Source: Halobellus inordinatus (lineage in GTDB: Archaea; Halobacteriota; Halobacteria; Halobacteriales; Haloferacaceae). Taken from it: 64,000 nucleotides of DNA. Location of the stretch: NCBI RefSeq assembly GCF_024464655.1, contig NZ_JANHAV010000001.1, forward strand, positions 124,001 through 188,000, written 5' to 3'. Position numbers and translations under genes: made by a program. Positions 52,503 through 61,230 of this stretch are shown piece after piece; the stretch's first letter is position 1; each line of letters starts with the position of its first letter. The notes beneath the pieces are model-generated. The model searched no databases. It saw only the letters and a list, made by a program, of their open reading frames with translations, and was not told the DNA's origin.

Positions 52503-52588
52503 CTATAGTAGCGTTTGCAACTGATTACACAGCCAATCGCACGACCGCGTGCGATTAGGTGCGTGAAGACTTGCAAACGCTACTATAT
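52503..52588. repeat. Palindromic element A4 (family A, 86 bp)
   Basis: Very close to A1 (same orientation): left ctatagtagcgtttgca, right tgcaaacgctactatat with the last base changed. Central hairpin atcgcacg / cgtgcgat. It is followed by about 150 bp of intergenic DNA before the pantoate kinase gene. Confidence 0.9.
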
Positions 52589-52708
52589 ATCTGTACACGC
52601 TGCGTGAGCGGTTCCTTTTCTCGGGTGGAAAGTCGCTTATGACGCCCTCATAGGCCGCAGTATCGTGACGTCGGCTGTGGCGACGCAACCCCCGCCGAAA
52701 CCGCGCCC

Positions 52709-52716
52709 GATTTAAC
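52709..52716 (+). promoter_or_regulatory. TATA box for pantoate kinase gene
   Basis: gatttaac, about 27 bp upstream of the ATG at 52740, in otherwise very G+C-rich sequence. Confidence 0.55.
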
Positions 52717-52739
52717 GGCGCGTGCGCAACCGACGCACG

Positions 52740-53594
52740 ATGACCGACGAGGCGACGGCGTTCGTTCCCGGGCACGTCACGGGGTTTTTCAGCGCGCACC
52801 CGGACGAGGACCCGTTAGTTGCGGGCTCGCGCGGTGCGGGCATCACCCTCTCACACGGCGTCGAGGTGCGGATCGAACGCGACGCCGGAGCCTCGGACGT
52901 GACGCTCAACGGCGAGGTGCTCACCGTTGACGCCGTCGACGCCGTGCTCGACGCACTCGGCGCGACCGGCGCGGCCGTGACCGCCGAGACGCCCCTCCCG
53001 CTCGGAGCCGGCTTCGGCGTCTCCGGTGCGATGGCGCTCGGAACCGCCTACGCGGTCAACGCGGCGTACGACTGTCGCCGGACCGAGAACGCCCTCGTCG
53101 CCGTCGCCCACCGCGCGGAAGTCGAGGCGGGGACGGGCCTCGGCGACGTGGTCGCGCAGGCCCGCGGCGGACTCCCGATCCGGCTCGAACCGGGCGCGCC
53201 CGAACACGGCCGGCTCGACGGCGTCCCGGCCAGCCCGCGCGTCGAGTACCTCTCGTTCGGCTCGGTTTCCACAGAGGAAGTCCTCTCGGGTGACACCCGC
53301 GCGCTGACGGCTGCGGGAGAGCGTGCGCTCGCGGACCTCCGCGAGCGGCCCACCCCTGACCGTCTCGTCTCCCTGTCGCGCCGCTTCGCTCGCGAGGCCG
53401 ACCTCCTGACTGACCACGTCGCCGACGCCATCGCGGCCGTTCGCGCCGCGGGCGGCGACGCGGCGATGGCGATGCTGGGTGACACCGTATTCGCGTTCGG
53501 AGGGGACCTCTCGGCGGCGGGTTACGACCCCGAGGTCTGTTCCGTCCACGCCGCGGGGGCGACGCTCCGCGCGCAGGGCGCACGCGACGCCTGA
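52740..53594 (+). CDS. Pantoate kinase
   Basis: 284 residues of the GHMP kinase fold. Starts TAFVPGHVTGFFSAHPDEDP, with the GHMP nucleotide loop PLPLGAGFGVSGAMALG (about 90-106), then HRAEVEAGTGLGDVVAQARGG. It phosphorylates pantoate with ATP, the first step of the archaeal branch of CoA synthesis (pantoate kinase plus phosphopantothenate synthetase replace PanC/CoaA). The next gene on the strand is the phosphopantothenate synthetase, 111 bp later. Confidence 0.9.
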   Translation: MTDEATAFVPGHVTGFFSAHPDEDPLVAGSRGAGITLSHGVEVRIERDAGASDVTLNGEVLTVDAVDAVLDALGATGAAVTAETPLPLGAGFGVSGAMALGTAYAVNAAYDCRRTENALVAVAHRAEVEAGTGLGDVVAQARGGLPIRLEPGAPEHGRLDGVPASPRVEYLSFGSVSTEEVLSGDTRALTAAGERALADLRERPTPDRLVSLSRRFAREADLLTDHVADAIAAVRAAGGDAAMAMLGDTVFAFGGDLSAAGYDPEVCSVHAAGATLRAQGARDA

Positions 53595-53705
53595 GCGAAC
53601 CTGACACCTGACGTTGCCGCCGACGGTCCGCGATCGATGCGTGACGGCTGTTGTGGCTGCTCGCCGAATCGGCTCGCTTTTTGTTTGCCCCGTAAATATC
53701 GGGGT

Positions 53706-54467
53706 ATGAGCGAGATCGACGTCCCGGAGAGCCACCCCCGATACGAGTCGCTGCTCACGCGACACCGCATCGAAGCGGGCGTAGAGAAGGGAATCACGAG
53801 CAAGCAGGGCCTCATCGCGGAGGGCCGCGGCGAGGCGTTCGACTACTTGCTCGGCGAGCAGACGACGCAGTCGGCCGATCGAGCCGAGCGCGCCGCCGCC
53901 GCGTTGCTGCTTCTCGCGGATCATCCGGTCCTCTCGGTCAACGGCAACGCCGCCGCGCTCGTCCCCGGCGAGATGATCGAACTGGCGTCGGTGGTCGGGG
54001 CCGACATCGAGGTCAATCTGTTCAACCGGACGGACGAGCGGATGCAGGCCATCGTCGAACACCTCCGCGAGCACGACGCGGCCGAGGCGGGCGTCGAGAT
54101 CAAGGGGCTCACCGCCGACGCCCGGATCCCCGGGCTCGATCACGAGCGCGCGAAAGTCGACGCCGACGGAATCGGATCGGCCGACGTCGTGCTCGTGCCG
54201 CTCGAAGACGGAGATCGGGCCGAAGCGCTCGCCGAGATGGGGAAACGAGAGATCGTGATCGACCTGAACCCGCTGTCGCGTTCGGCACAGACTGCGACGG
54301 TGCCGATCATCGACAACATCCTCCGCGCGGTACCGAACATCACCGAACACGCGCGGACGCTACAGGAGGCCTCACGGGAGAAGCTGGAGACGATCGTGCG
54401 CGAGTTCGACCGCGAGCGCGCTCTCGCGGCCGCCGAGGACGCGATTCGCTCCGGCACGCTCGAGTGA
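53706..54467 (+). CDS. 4-phosphopantoate--beta-alanine ligase
   Basis: 253 residues from ATG 53706. Family motifs: HPRYESLLTRHRIEAGVEKGITSKQGLIAEGRGEAFDYLLGE (described, residues about 8-50), SVNGNAAALVPGEMIELA, EVNLFNRTDERM, KREIVIDLNPLSRSAQTATVPIIDNILRA. The DUF137 fold joins 4-phosphopantoate to beta-alanine. The start lies just after a small hairpin (ccccg taaatat cgggg at 53688-53704), which may be a regulatory or structural element of the leader. Confidence 0.9.
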   Translation: MSEIDVPESHPRYESLLTRHRIEAGVEKGITSKQGLIAEGRGEAFDYLLGEQTTQSADRAERAAAALLLLADHPVLSVNGNAAALVPGEMIELASVVGADIEVNLFNRTDERMQAIVEHLREHDAAEAGVEIKGLTADARIPGLDHERAKVDADGIGSADVVLVPLEDGDRAEALAEMGKREIVIDLNPLSRSAQTATVPIIDNILRAVPNITEHARTLQEASREKLETIVREFDRERALAAAEDAIRSGTLE

Positions 54468-54491
54468 GCGTCGCACAGCACTCTCGGACCG

Positions 54492-55217
54492 CTACTGTTC
54501 TCGCAACTCGGCGTCGGTAAGCGCGTCGTTGAGGTCGTCGCGGACGAACTCGCCCGTCTCTCTGTCCATCGCGGTCGTCACGATACGGTTCTCCTGGACG
54601 CTGGAACCGTCCCGGAGTAGAAGTCGGACGTTGCCGTTGTCGTCGGCGCGCGTAACTTTCGCTCTGAGCCCCGTCCGCGACCCGGTTCCGCCGGCGTCGA
54701 TCGGGCCGGGCACGATCTTCTTCACGTGCGGGTGGTTGGCGACGACGCCGATCGCCTTGCGACCGCGGCGCCCGCCGATGAGCGTCGAGTGCGACCCGCC
54801 GAGTTTCTCTCGCGGCGGCGTCTCGACGACTTCCAGCGACCGTTCGCCGCGGCGGTCGAGGACGCGCTCGACTGGGTCGTCGGCTGCGACGCGGTAGAAC
54901 TCGTGGTGCAACTGCGCGCGGGCTTCCCGCAGTACGTCGCGGTCGCCCGCTGCAAAGACGGTCTCGGGACGCTTCCGGCGGATCTCGTCGGCGACGCGCC
55001 CCGCGAAGTTCCGAAGTTCGACGACCTCGGCTTCGGGGTCGTCTTCGGGGACCGTCGTCAGCGTCGTGCGACCGACGATCTCCTCGCCGTCGAGCATCGT
55101 CAGTTCCGCGCGGTCGCGCTCGAACGCGACGACGACGGCGTCGCAGTTGGCCGTGTTGCAGACCAGACAGTAGTCCCCGGGGCGTTCGAGGGGCGTCCCG
55201 CACCGCCGGCAGTCCAT
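54492..55217 (-). CDS. DUF2103 protein with zinc ribbon
   Basis: 241 residues. The N-terminal zinc ribbon (CRRCGTPLERPGDYCLVCNTANC) is followed by the DUF2103 core with SHSTLIGGRRGRKAIGVVANHPHVKKIVPGPI (described by its basic RGRK and Pro-rich ends). The family is found only in archaea; an RNA or DNA contact is likely from the basic patch but unproven. A TATA-like cttttattttt lies about 20 bp upstream of the ATG. Confidence 0.78.
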   Translation of the reverse strand: MDCRRCGTPLERPGDYCLVCNTANCDAVVVAFERDRAELTMLDGEEIVGRTTLTTVPEDDPEAEVVELRNFAGRVADEIRRKRPETVFAAGDRDVLREARAQLHHEFYRVAADDPVERVLDRRGERSLEVVETPPREKLGGSHSTLIGGRRGRKAIGVVANHPHVKKIVPGPIDAGGTGSRTGLRAKVTRADDNGNVRLLLRDGSSVQENRIVTTAMDRETGEFVRDDLNDALTDAELREQ

Positions 55218-55327
55218 AGCGGTGGAAGACGACGGAAAAATAAAAGCGCGGCTATCGAGTCACTGGCTTGGCTGTACGCATATGTCCGAAAATGACGCCG
55301 CAGCGGGCGTACATCCACAATTCGCGC

Positions 55328-56737
55328 TCACAACTCCGTCGGACTCGTCTTCAGGTACTCCCGGAGAAGCACCGTCGCGTACGACCCCGACGGCAGCGAA
55401 AACGACAGGTCGTAGGTGTCCTCGCTGTCCTCGAGGTCGGTGTCTACGTCGACGCACGTCCGAAGGAGGACCGCTCGGCGCGTCCCCGTCGAGTGGAACT
55501 CGCCGGGCAGATCGAAGTCGGACGGTTCGAGGCCCAGATCATCGAGGACTGCGCGCTCGACATCGCCGGGTTCGCCCTCTGCGAGGTCGGTTTCGGTGCC
55601 GACGAGCGGCGCCGTCACGAACGCCCGGCCGCGCTCGCAGTGGCGGCGCATCACGTCCACGCGTCGCTCGGTCGCCGTCTGCGTTCGGTCCGTGTCCGGC
55701 CGATAGAGCCCCTCGGGCGCGTCGGTGTCGGCGAAGCAGACGACGTCGCCCGCGACCGGTTCCGAGAGCGGGAGCCCACGCGAGAGCCGCTCGCTGACGA
55801 TCCGGTTGAACGCGTACGACTGCGCGGCGTTGACGAACAGGCGCTGAAGGTTCTGGGGGACGGCTTCGAGCGCGTGTCGCCAGTCTTCTGCGGTCTCGTC
55901 GCCGTCTTCGTGCAGCCGGTGCAGCATCGCACGCTCGAACCGGAGTGCGCCGGGCATTCGATCGAGCGCCGCCTGCCAGTCGGGATCGGTCGTCGCGGCC
56001 TGCTCGTCGACGAACGCCCGCGCGGCCTGCGTCGCCTCCGGTTCGGCATCGAACGGATTGCCGACGTACGTCAGGACGGCCTCGCGCCACTCGCCGCGGG
56101 CGACGCACAGGCCGACCTCGTGGGTGACAGGACGGCGGCTGCCGAAGCGCTGGTGGCCGAAGTAGTTCGGGACCGCGACGTCGACGCAGCCGTCGGCCTC
56201 GGTGAACACGTCGGCGACGCTGCGCCGACGCTCGTCTGCCGCCTCGTGAAGCCGCGCGTGCAGTTCGGCGGTGATCTCCTCGACGGGCGTGACGTCGGCG
56301 TCGCGAACGCTGATCTCGAAGGCGTTGCCCGCGAGATCGCCGAAGTGGAGCGTTCGGCCGATCCGGCCGAGCACCTCGACGTCCGCGTCGTCGATCTCGG
56401 GCAGGTCGTCGGGATCGACGTCCGAGAGCGTGAATAGTTGCGTCGTGACCGCGTGTTTGTCCTTCGTGCCCGCCCACGAGACCCGCTCGCGGCTGATCCC
56501 GAGCGCGTTCGAGAGCCGGTGGGCGAAGTCGTTCGTGTCCCACTGCCGGAGCTCCGCGCGGACGAGCAGGTGCGGATAGTCGCCCGCGTCGGCCGCGAGC
56601 GGTTCGGGTTCCATCGTCTCCAGTTCGCGGACGCGGAAGTCCTCGGGCGTCGTCCGCAGGCGGCCGCCGGTCCCGTCGGCGTCGCTGAAGTAGTACTCGA
56701 TGCCGACGCGCCGTTCGAGCGGGTGTGCCTCGCGCAT
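55328..56737 (-). CDS. truD: tRNA pseudouridine(13) synthase TruD
   Basis: 469 residues. The catalytic Asp is in [13 protein letters not shown] (about 90-102). A TruD insertion domain with [23 protein letters not shown] comes next, then [19 protein letters not shown] (conserved), and the C-terminal PUA-like part. The enzyme isomerises U13 of certain tRNAs. Start and end match family length. It is downstream of the sensor kinase (no overlap) and upstream of DUF2103 in opposite order. Confidence 0.92.
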   Translation of the reverse strand: MREAHPLERRVGIEYYFSDADGTGGRLRTTPEDFRVRELETMEPEPLAADAGDYPHLLVRAELRQWDTNDFAHRLSNALGISRERVSWAGTKDKHAVTTQLFTLSDVDPDDLPEIDDADVEVLGRIGRTLHFGDLAGNAFEISVRDADVTPVEEITAELHARLHEAADERRRSVADVFTEADGCVDVAVPNYFGHQRFGSRRPVTHEVGLCVARGEWREAVLTYVGNPFDAEPEATQAARAFVDEQAATTDPDWQAALDRMPGALRFERAMLHRLHEDGDETAEDWRHALEAVPQNLQRLFVNAAQSYAFNRIVSERLSRGLPLSEPVAGDVVCFADTDAPEGLYRPDTDRTQTATERRVDVMRRHCERGRAFVTAPLVGTETDLAEGEPGDVERAVLDDLGLEPSDFDLPGEFHSTGTRRAVLLRTCVDVDTDLEDSEDTYDLSFSLPSGSYATVLLREYLKTSPTEL

Positions 56738-56794
56738 CTGGTCGTCACCGGGTTCCCGCTCTGGGGGTAAGGCCGCTCCGGTTCGGCCTTCGTC

Positions 56795-57877
56795 TTACTC
56801 GCGCGCGGCGTCGCCCCGCCGGACGGGGTCGTCCCACATTCCGGTGATCTCGAAGCGCGCGCCCCCAGAGTCGGCCTCGCGGACGTCGATATCCCATCCG
56901 TGGGAGTCGGCCACAGCCGAGACGATATTCAGGCCGAAGCCCGTCCCGCGGTCGGCGGTGGTGTACCCGTAATCGAAGACGCGCTCTCGGTCGTCCGCGA
57001 CGATGCCTGGGCCGTCGTCGGCGACGACGATTCCGCGCCCCCCCGGCGTGGTCGACACCGTCACGGTGACGCCGCTGTCGCCGGTCGCGTGCCGGACGGC
57101 GTTCTCGAAGAGGTTCTCGAAGAGTCTGCCGATCCGGCTCTCGTCGGCCGTCACGGTTCCGAGGTCGTCTTCGACGACGAGTGTCGGCGCGCCCCGGGCG
57201 TTCCCGTGCGCGCTGCGGCCGCCTCTCCCACCGACGACGGCTTCCCAGGCGCCGTCGACGACCTGATTCAGATCGACCTGGACGGGATTTTCGACGCGGT
57301 CGCCGTGGCTGACGAGCGTTCGCACGTCGTCGACGATGTCTGCCATCCGACCGTGGACACGTTCGAGACGGTCTAAGAACTCCTCGCCGCCGCAGACCTC
57401 GCCGCGGAGAATCCCCACCTGCGCCTGCGCCGCGTTCAGCGGGTTCCGGAGGTCGTGTGTCAGGATCTCGGCGAAGCGTTCGAGTTCGCGCTCGCGCTCG
57501 GTCTGTTCGCTCACGTCGCGAACGACGCTCACGAAGCACTCCCGTTCGCCGACAGTCGTCGGCGAGACAGTCGACTCCGCCCAGAACGTCGTTCCGTCGC
57601 GCCGCTCGACCTCCCAGCGATACGTCCCCGACCCCGTCTCGCGGGCCGTTCGCTCGGCCCCCGTCCGTGCGTCCTGCGCCTGCGCTGGGGACACGGCGCA
57701 CTCGTCGATCCCGAGTTCGCGGAAGGCTGCCGGCGGGTAGCCGAACAACTCCTCGACGGTGCCGTTGACAGCGACGACCTCGCCGCTTCCCGCGTCGCGA
57801 GCGATCACGGCGTCTCCGAGATCGTCGACGACCTCCAAGAGTAAGCTATCGGCACTCGGACCCGCGAACTCGCTCAT
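56795..57877 (-). CDS. PAS sensor histidine kinase
   Basis: 360 residues from ATG 57877. PAS domain (about 12-125) with IARDAGSGEVVAVNGTVEELFGYP; HisKA with phospho-acceptor His141 in EILTHDLRNPLNAAQAQ; HATPase with N box NLFENAVRHA, G1 DDGPGIVADD and G2 GTGFGLNIVSAVADS. No transmembrane segment. It probably reports an intracellular signal; no regulator nearby. It ends 57 bp before truD on the same strand. Confidence 0.9.
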   Translation of the reverse strand: MSEFAGPSADSLLLEVVDDLGDAVIARDAGSGEVVAVNGTVEELFGYPPAAFRELGIDECAVSPAQAQDARTGAERTARETGSGTYRWEVERRDGTTFWAESTVSPTTVGERECFVSVVRDVSEQTERERELERFAEILTHDLRNPLNAAQAQVGILRGEVCGGEEFLDRLERVHGRMADIVDDVRTLVSHGDRVENPVQVDLNQVVDGAWEAVVGGRGGRSAHGNARGAPTLVVEDDLGTVTADESRIGRLFENLFENAVRHATGDSGVTVTVSTTPGGRGIVVADDGPGIVADDRERVFDYGYTTADRGTGFGLNIVSAVADSHGWDIDVREADSGGARFEITGMWDDPVRRGDAARE

Positions 57878-57954
57878 CTTCTGTCTCTCCGCACGGATCT
57901 GTGGTAAGTCGTTTGGCCGTTCGATCCCATCGATGGTCGTTCGCCCCCTCTCGA

Positions 57955-58293
57955 TCAGTACAGCGAGAGGTCGCCGGTGACTCGGTCGACGTCTTCTTCG
58001 CGGGCGGGGCCGACGGCCAGACAGGTCACCGTTCCGGGATCTAACTGGGTGTGCCCGGCGTCTCTGACGACGGCGTGCGGGAGGCCCAGGCGTTCGGCCT
58101 CGTCGGCGAGGCGGAACAGTTCCGGTTCGCTGTCGACTTTGAGCACGACTTTCTTCTGGCCTTCGCCTTTCCACCGCTTTCTGGTCCGCTCGTCGGTGTC
58201 TTCGTAGGCCGACAGCGAGGCGTGCGCGACCTGCGCCGCGAGCTTGCCGCGGCCCATTCCGAGATCCGTCCGGGCGACGATGGCTTGCTTCAT
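57955..58293 (-). CDS. pth2: Peptidyl-tRNA hydrolase Pth2
   Basis: 112 residues. Core [26 protein letters not shown], then [41 protein letters not shown] described by the catalytic pocket residues (Lys, Thr/Gln near HTQL). It frees tRNA from peptides in abortive translation. Downstream is the kinase gene; upstream, element C3. Confidence 0.94.
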   Translation of the reverse strand: MKQAIVARTDLGMGRGKLAAQVAHASLSAYEDTDERTRKRWKGEGQKKVVLKVDSEPELFRLADEAERLGLPHAVVRDAGHTQLDPGTVTCLAVGPAREEDVDRVTGDLSLY

Positions 58294-58342
58294 ACGCGAG
58301 GGTGGCGCGCGACGTGGTATATGTCCTCGCTTTGTCCGCTTG

Positions 58343-58419
58343 TAGGGATTATCGTAATCCGCATAGATTTCTGGCCGGACAGTACGGCGAGACTCTCCGA
58401 ACAGTTACGATAATCCCTA
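58343..58419. mobile_element. MITE-like palindromic element C3 (77 bp, TTG duplication)
   Basis: Core tagggattatcgtaatc... with TTG at 58340-58342 and again at 58420-58422. This is the only full copy whose duplication is not TGA/TCA. Central hairpin is ggccg / cggcg, weaker than in C2. It lies between pth2 and dcd. Confidence 0.9.
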
Positions 58420-58492
58420 TTGGCCGTCACTCCGCTCGGCTGGCTCTCTCGGAAGGATGACTTTACGTCCCTCGCTCACGCTCGTTCTGACG

Positions 58493-59083
58493 ATGATACT
58501 CTCGGACGACGACATCCTGGCTCGCTTAGAAACTGGGGATTTGGTCGTCGACCCCATCGACGACCTCGATATGCAGGTTCAGCCGGCGAGCCTGGATCTG
58601 CGGCTCGGCGAGGAGTTCCTGGAGTTCCAGCGGACCAACATCTCGTGCATCCACCCGAACCGTGAGGCCGAAGTCTCCGAGTACGTGACCGAGACGCGGG
58701 TCCCCGAGGGAGAGGAGTTCATCCTCCACCCCGGCGACTTCGTCCTCGGGACGACCAAAGAGCGCGTCGAGATCCCGCCGGACCTCCTCGCGACAGTCGA
58801 GGGCCGATCCTCGCTCGGTCGGCTCGCGATCGTGATCCACGCGACGGCCGGGATCGTCGACCCGGGCTACGAGGGTCAGATCACGCTCGAACTCTCGAAT
58901 CTCGGTACTGCCCCGGTCGCGCTCACGCCGGGGATGCGCGTCTCACAGCTCGTGTTTACGGAGCTCACACAGCCCGCGGCCCGCCCCTACGGCGCCGAAC
59001 GCGGCTCGAAGTACCAGGGACAGGAGGGGCCGCAGGCCTCGCGGATCGGTGACGACCCCGAGTTCACCGGAGACCGAGAATGA
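58493..59083 (+). CDS. dcd: dCTP deaminase
   Basis: 196 residues from ATG 58493 ([17 protein letters not shown]). Active-site motifs [33 protein letters not shown] (Glu in GYEG and Arg/Ser in GRSSLG). It deaminates dCTP to dUTP as a source of dTTP. Its stop overlaps the next start (ATGA), so the thiamine regulator is cotranslated. Confidence 0.93.
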   Translation: MILSDDDILARLETGDLVVDPIDDLDMQVQPASLDLRLGEEFLEFQRTNISCIHPNREAEVSEYVTETRVPEGEEFILHPGDFVLGTTKERVEIPPDLLATVEGRSSLGRLAIVIHATAGIVDPGYEGQITLELSNLGTAPVALTPGMRVSQLVFTELTQPAARPYGAERGSKYQGQEGPQASRIGDDPEFTGDRE

Positions 59084-60000
59084 GATTCATCGAGGAGGTC
59101 GTCGTCGAGGAGTTCCTCCCGACGTTCCGCTCGATGCTCGCCGAGGAACTCCGCGACCGCGGCCTGACCCAACACGAAGTCGCCGAGGCACTCGGGATCA
59201 GCCAGTCGGCCGTCTCGAAGTACGCCCACGGCGAGATCAGCCGCCGAGAAGAAGTGCTCGAAGACGACCGCGTCGTCGACCTCGTCGAGCGCGTCGCCGA
59301 CGGGCTCGCGACGGGCGATATGAGCCGGGTGCAGGCTCTCGTCGAGGCCGAAGTGCTCGTCCGCCAGTTGGAGGAGGGCGACCTGCTCGCTCGCCTGCAC
59401 GAAGAAGCGATGCCGGAACTGGCCGACTACGACGGCTACGTGCGGATTCACGACCCCGAAAGCGGGCTCCGTACGAGCGAGCAGGTGCGGTCGTCGGTCC
59501 GGCAGGCGCTCCGCCGACTCACTAACGCGAGCGGCTTCGCGGGACTCATCCCGAACGTCGGATCGAACCTCGTCGAGTGCCTCCCCGACGCGTCGACCGT
59601 CGACGACGTCGCGGGCGTCCCCGGCCGCATTTTCGACGTGAAGGGGCGCGCGACGGTCCCGAGCGATCCCGAGTTCGGCGTCAGCGAGCACGTTGCGTCG
59701 GTGCTCCTCTCGGCGCGTGCGGCTGGCTGCGACGTCCGCGCGGCGATCAACGTCCGCTACGACTCCCAGCTCGTCGCCGACCTCGACGCCGCGGGCTACG
59801 ACACGGTGGAGTTCGACCCCGACGCGCCGACCGACCCGATCCGGGAGTCGGTCGAAGAACGCGGCCCCGAGACGCTCTCGGAGACGTTCGTCTGCTATCA
59901 GACCGGCGGGTACGGCATCGAGCCGATCACCTACGTGCTGGGTCCCGACGCCGACGCGGTCGTCACGGCGGTCAAGACGCTTCTTCGTCCCGAGCAGTAG
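59080..60000 (+). CDS. HTH-ThiN regulator of thiamine synthesis (ThiR-like)
   Basis: 306 residues. A winged/XRE HTH at the N-terminus ([33 protein letters not shown], about 20-52), a middle helical region, and a C-terminal ThiN domain (about 150-305) with [28 protein letters not shown] and [15 protein letters not shown]. ThiN is a thiamine-phosphate synthase domain; fused to HTH it acts as a ligand-responsive repressor (ThiR) in haloarchaea. It starts within the dcd stop (ATGA). The next gene, Thi4, is convergent. Confidence 0.85.
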   Translation: MRFIEEVVVEEFLPTFRSMLAEELRDRGLTQHEVAEALGISQSAVSKYAHGEISRREEVLEDDRVVDLVERVADGLATGDMSRVQALVEAEVLVRQLEEGDLLARLHEEAMPELADYDGYVRIHDPESGLRTSEQVRSSVRQALRRLTNASGFAGLIPNVGSNLVECLPDASTVDDVAGVPGRIFDVKGRATVPSDPEFGVSEHVASVLLSARAAGCDVRAAINVRYDSQLVADLDAAGYDTVEFDPDAPTDPIRESVEERGPETLSETFVCYQTGGYGIEPITYVLGPDADAVVTAVKTLLRPEQ

Positions 60001-60023
60001 GCCATCTCCGTTCGCGAGACTCA

Positions 60024-60102
60024 TACTGCCGGACAGCAGTTCGTGAATCATATTGGCACCCACGGGGTGCCGATGATTTTCACATCGTTCTGTCCAACAG
60101 TA
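60024..60102. mobile_element. MITE-like palindromic element B4 (79 bp, TCA duplication)
   Basis: Core tactgccggacagca... with TCA at 60021-60023 and 60103-60105. The right TCA is the Thi4 stop (TGA on the minus strand). Central hairpin ggcacccacggggtgcc is perfect. Terminal repeats are slightly diverged. Confidence 0.9.
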
Positions 60103-61029
60103 TCAGTCGTCCGCGGGCGCGGCCGGCGCGAAGTCGACGGGGGCGGCGTCGCGCTCTAGTTCGTCGAGACACGCTTGCGCGCCACGCTTGCCCGAGAGGA
60201 GCATCGCGCCGAACGTCGGACCCATTCGGGGCAGTCCGTCGACGGTGGCGACGGCCATTCCGGTGGCGACGACCCCCGGATGGACCACGCCGGTGTGTTC
60301 GACGACCTGATCCTCGGATTTGCTCACCCACATCGAGTCGTGGCCGGGGGAGTCGTGACCGGGTGCGCCGTACTCGTCGTCGCCGGTCGCGTCCATTCCC
60401 GTGTTGTGCTCGCTCGCGTGTTCGATGCCCGGCGCGTCCAGGACGTCCCGCTCTGCGAGCTTCGAGATGACGACGGCCTCGTGGCCGGTGGCGTCGACGA
60501 CGAGGTCGGACTCGACCGCGACGGGGTCGACGCAGGTGAGTTCGCGAGGGAGCGCGTGGACCGGCGTCCAGTTGAGGACGACGCCGCCGACGCGGTCGCC
60601 CTCGCGGACGACGACGTCGGTGAACTCGGTCATATTCTGGATCGCCGCGCCAGCGTCGCAGGCGGCCTCGATGAGTGCCGAGACGGCGTGCGGTCCGTCG
60701 GCGACGTACAGACCGGGCGCTTCGTCGGACTCCTCGTAGGGGACGCCCAGTTCGTCCAGCACCGACTGCGCGGGGTCGCGCACCGTCACCTTGTTCATCA
60801 GGAACCCGCCGAGCCAGAAGCCGCCGCCGAGGTAGTTGTTCTTCTCGACGATGGTCACGTCGACGCCGCGCTCGGCCAGTTCCTTCGCCGTGACGAGTCC
60901 CGAGGGACCGCCGCCGACGATGATGACGTCGGTGTCGACCCGATCGAGGAACTCTTCGCTCCAGTCGCTGGCGATCGCTCGCGTTACCTGCGCTTCGCTT
61001 ACGTCTGTGAATCCGGTGAACTCCGGCAT
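60103..61029 (-). CDS. thi4: Thi4-type thiazole synthase (Cys-dependent)
   Basis: 308 residues. Rossmann start [21 protein letters not shown] (about 35-55), [18 protein letters not shown] and the C-terminal [16 protein letters not shown]. Cys166 in RELTCVDPV takes the position of the sulfur-donor Cys of yeast Thi4 (Cys205), so this is the single-turnover type and not the sulfide-using His type of methanogens. It makes the thiazole part of thiamine. The promoter carries an inverted repeat, cttagtagtaag (61047-61058), that could be a regulator site. Confidence 0.92.
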   Translation of the reverse strand: MPEFTGFTDVSEAQVTRAIASDWSEEFLDRVDTDVIIVGGGPSGLVTAKELAERGVDVTIVEKNNYLGGGFWLGGFLMNKVTVRDPAQSVLDELGVPYEESDEAPGLYVADGPHAVSALIEAACDAGAAIQNMTEFTDVVVREGDRVGGVVLNWTPVHALPRELTCVDPVAVESDLVVDATGHEAVVISKLAERDVLDAPGIEHASEHNTGMDATGDDEYGAPGHDSPGHDSMWVSKSEDQVVEHTGVVHPGVVATGMAVATVDGLPRMGPTFGAMLLSGKRGAQACLDELERDAAPVDFAPAAPADD

Positions 61030-61046
61030 ACCACCTAGTGATATTA

Positions 61047-61058
61047 CTTACTACTAAG
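61047..61058 (-). promoter_or_regulatory. Inverted repeat in thi4 promoter
   Basis: cttactactaag lies about 20-30 bp upstream of the thi4 ATG and overlaps the TATA region. It has 4-bp inverted arms and could be the operator of the adjacent HTH-ThiN regulator. No second copy is seen in the window, so this is only a candidate. Confidence 0.35.
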
Positions 61059-61230
61059 ACGTTTCGATGACGGGCCGAGCGCGGCGTCGCCCCGCTCGTG
61101 ACGCTCATTGCCGTCCGCGGGAGGCGTTCGCTGGCCGAACGACTTACACGGCTACGCCACCTCGTCCAGACACAATGAACGGATCTTCGACGCTTACACG
61201 TTCTACAGCGGCGCGCGGAGGTGTCCGCCG

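Noticed and set aside
61030-61230. TPP riboswitch upstream of thi4
   Set aside because: The leader is at most about 20 bases and no TPP-binding core is visible; control by the adjacent HTH-ThiN protein is more likely.
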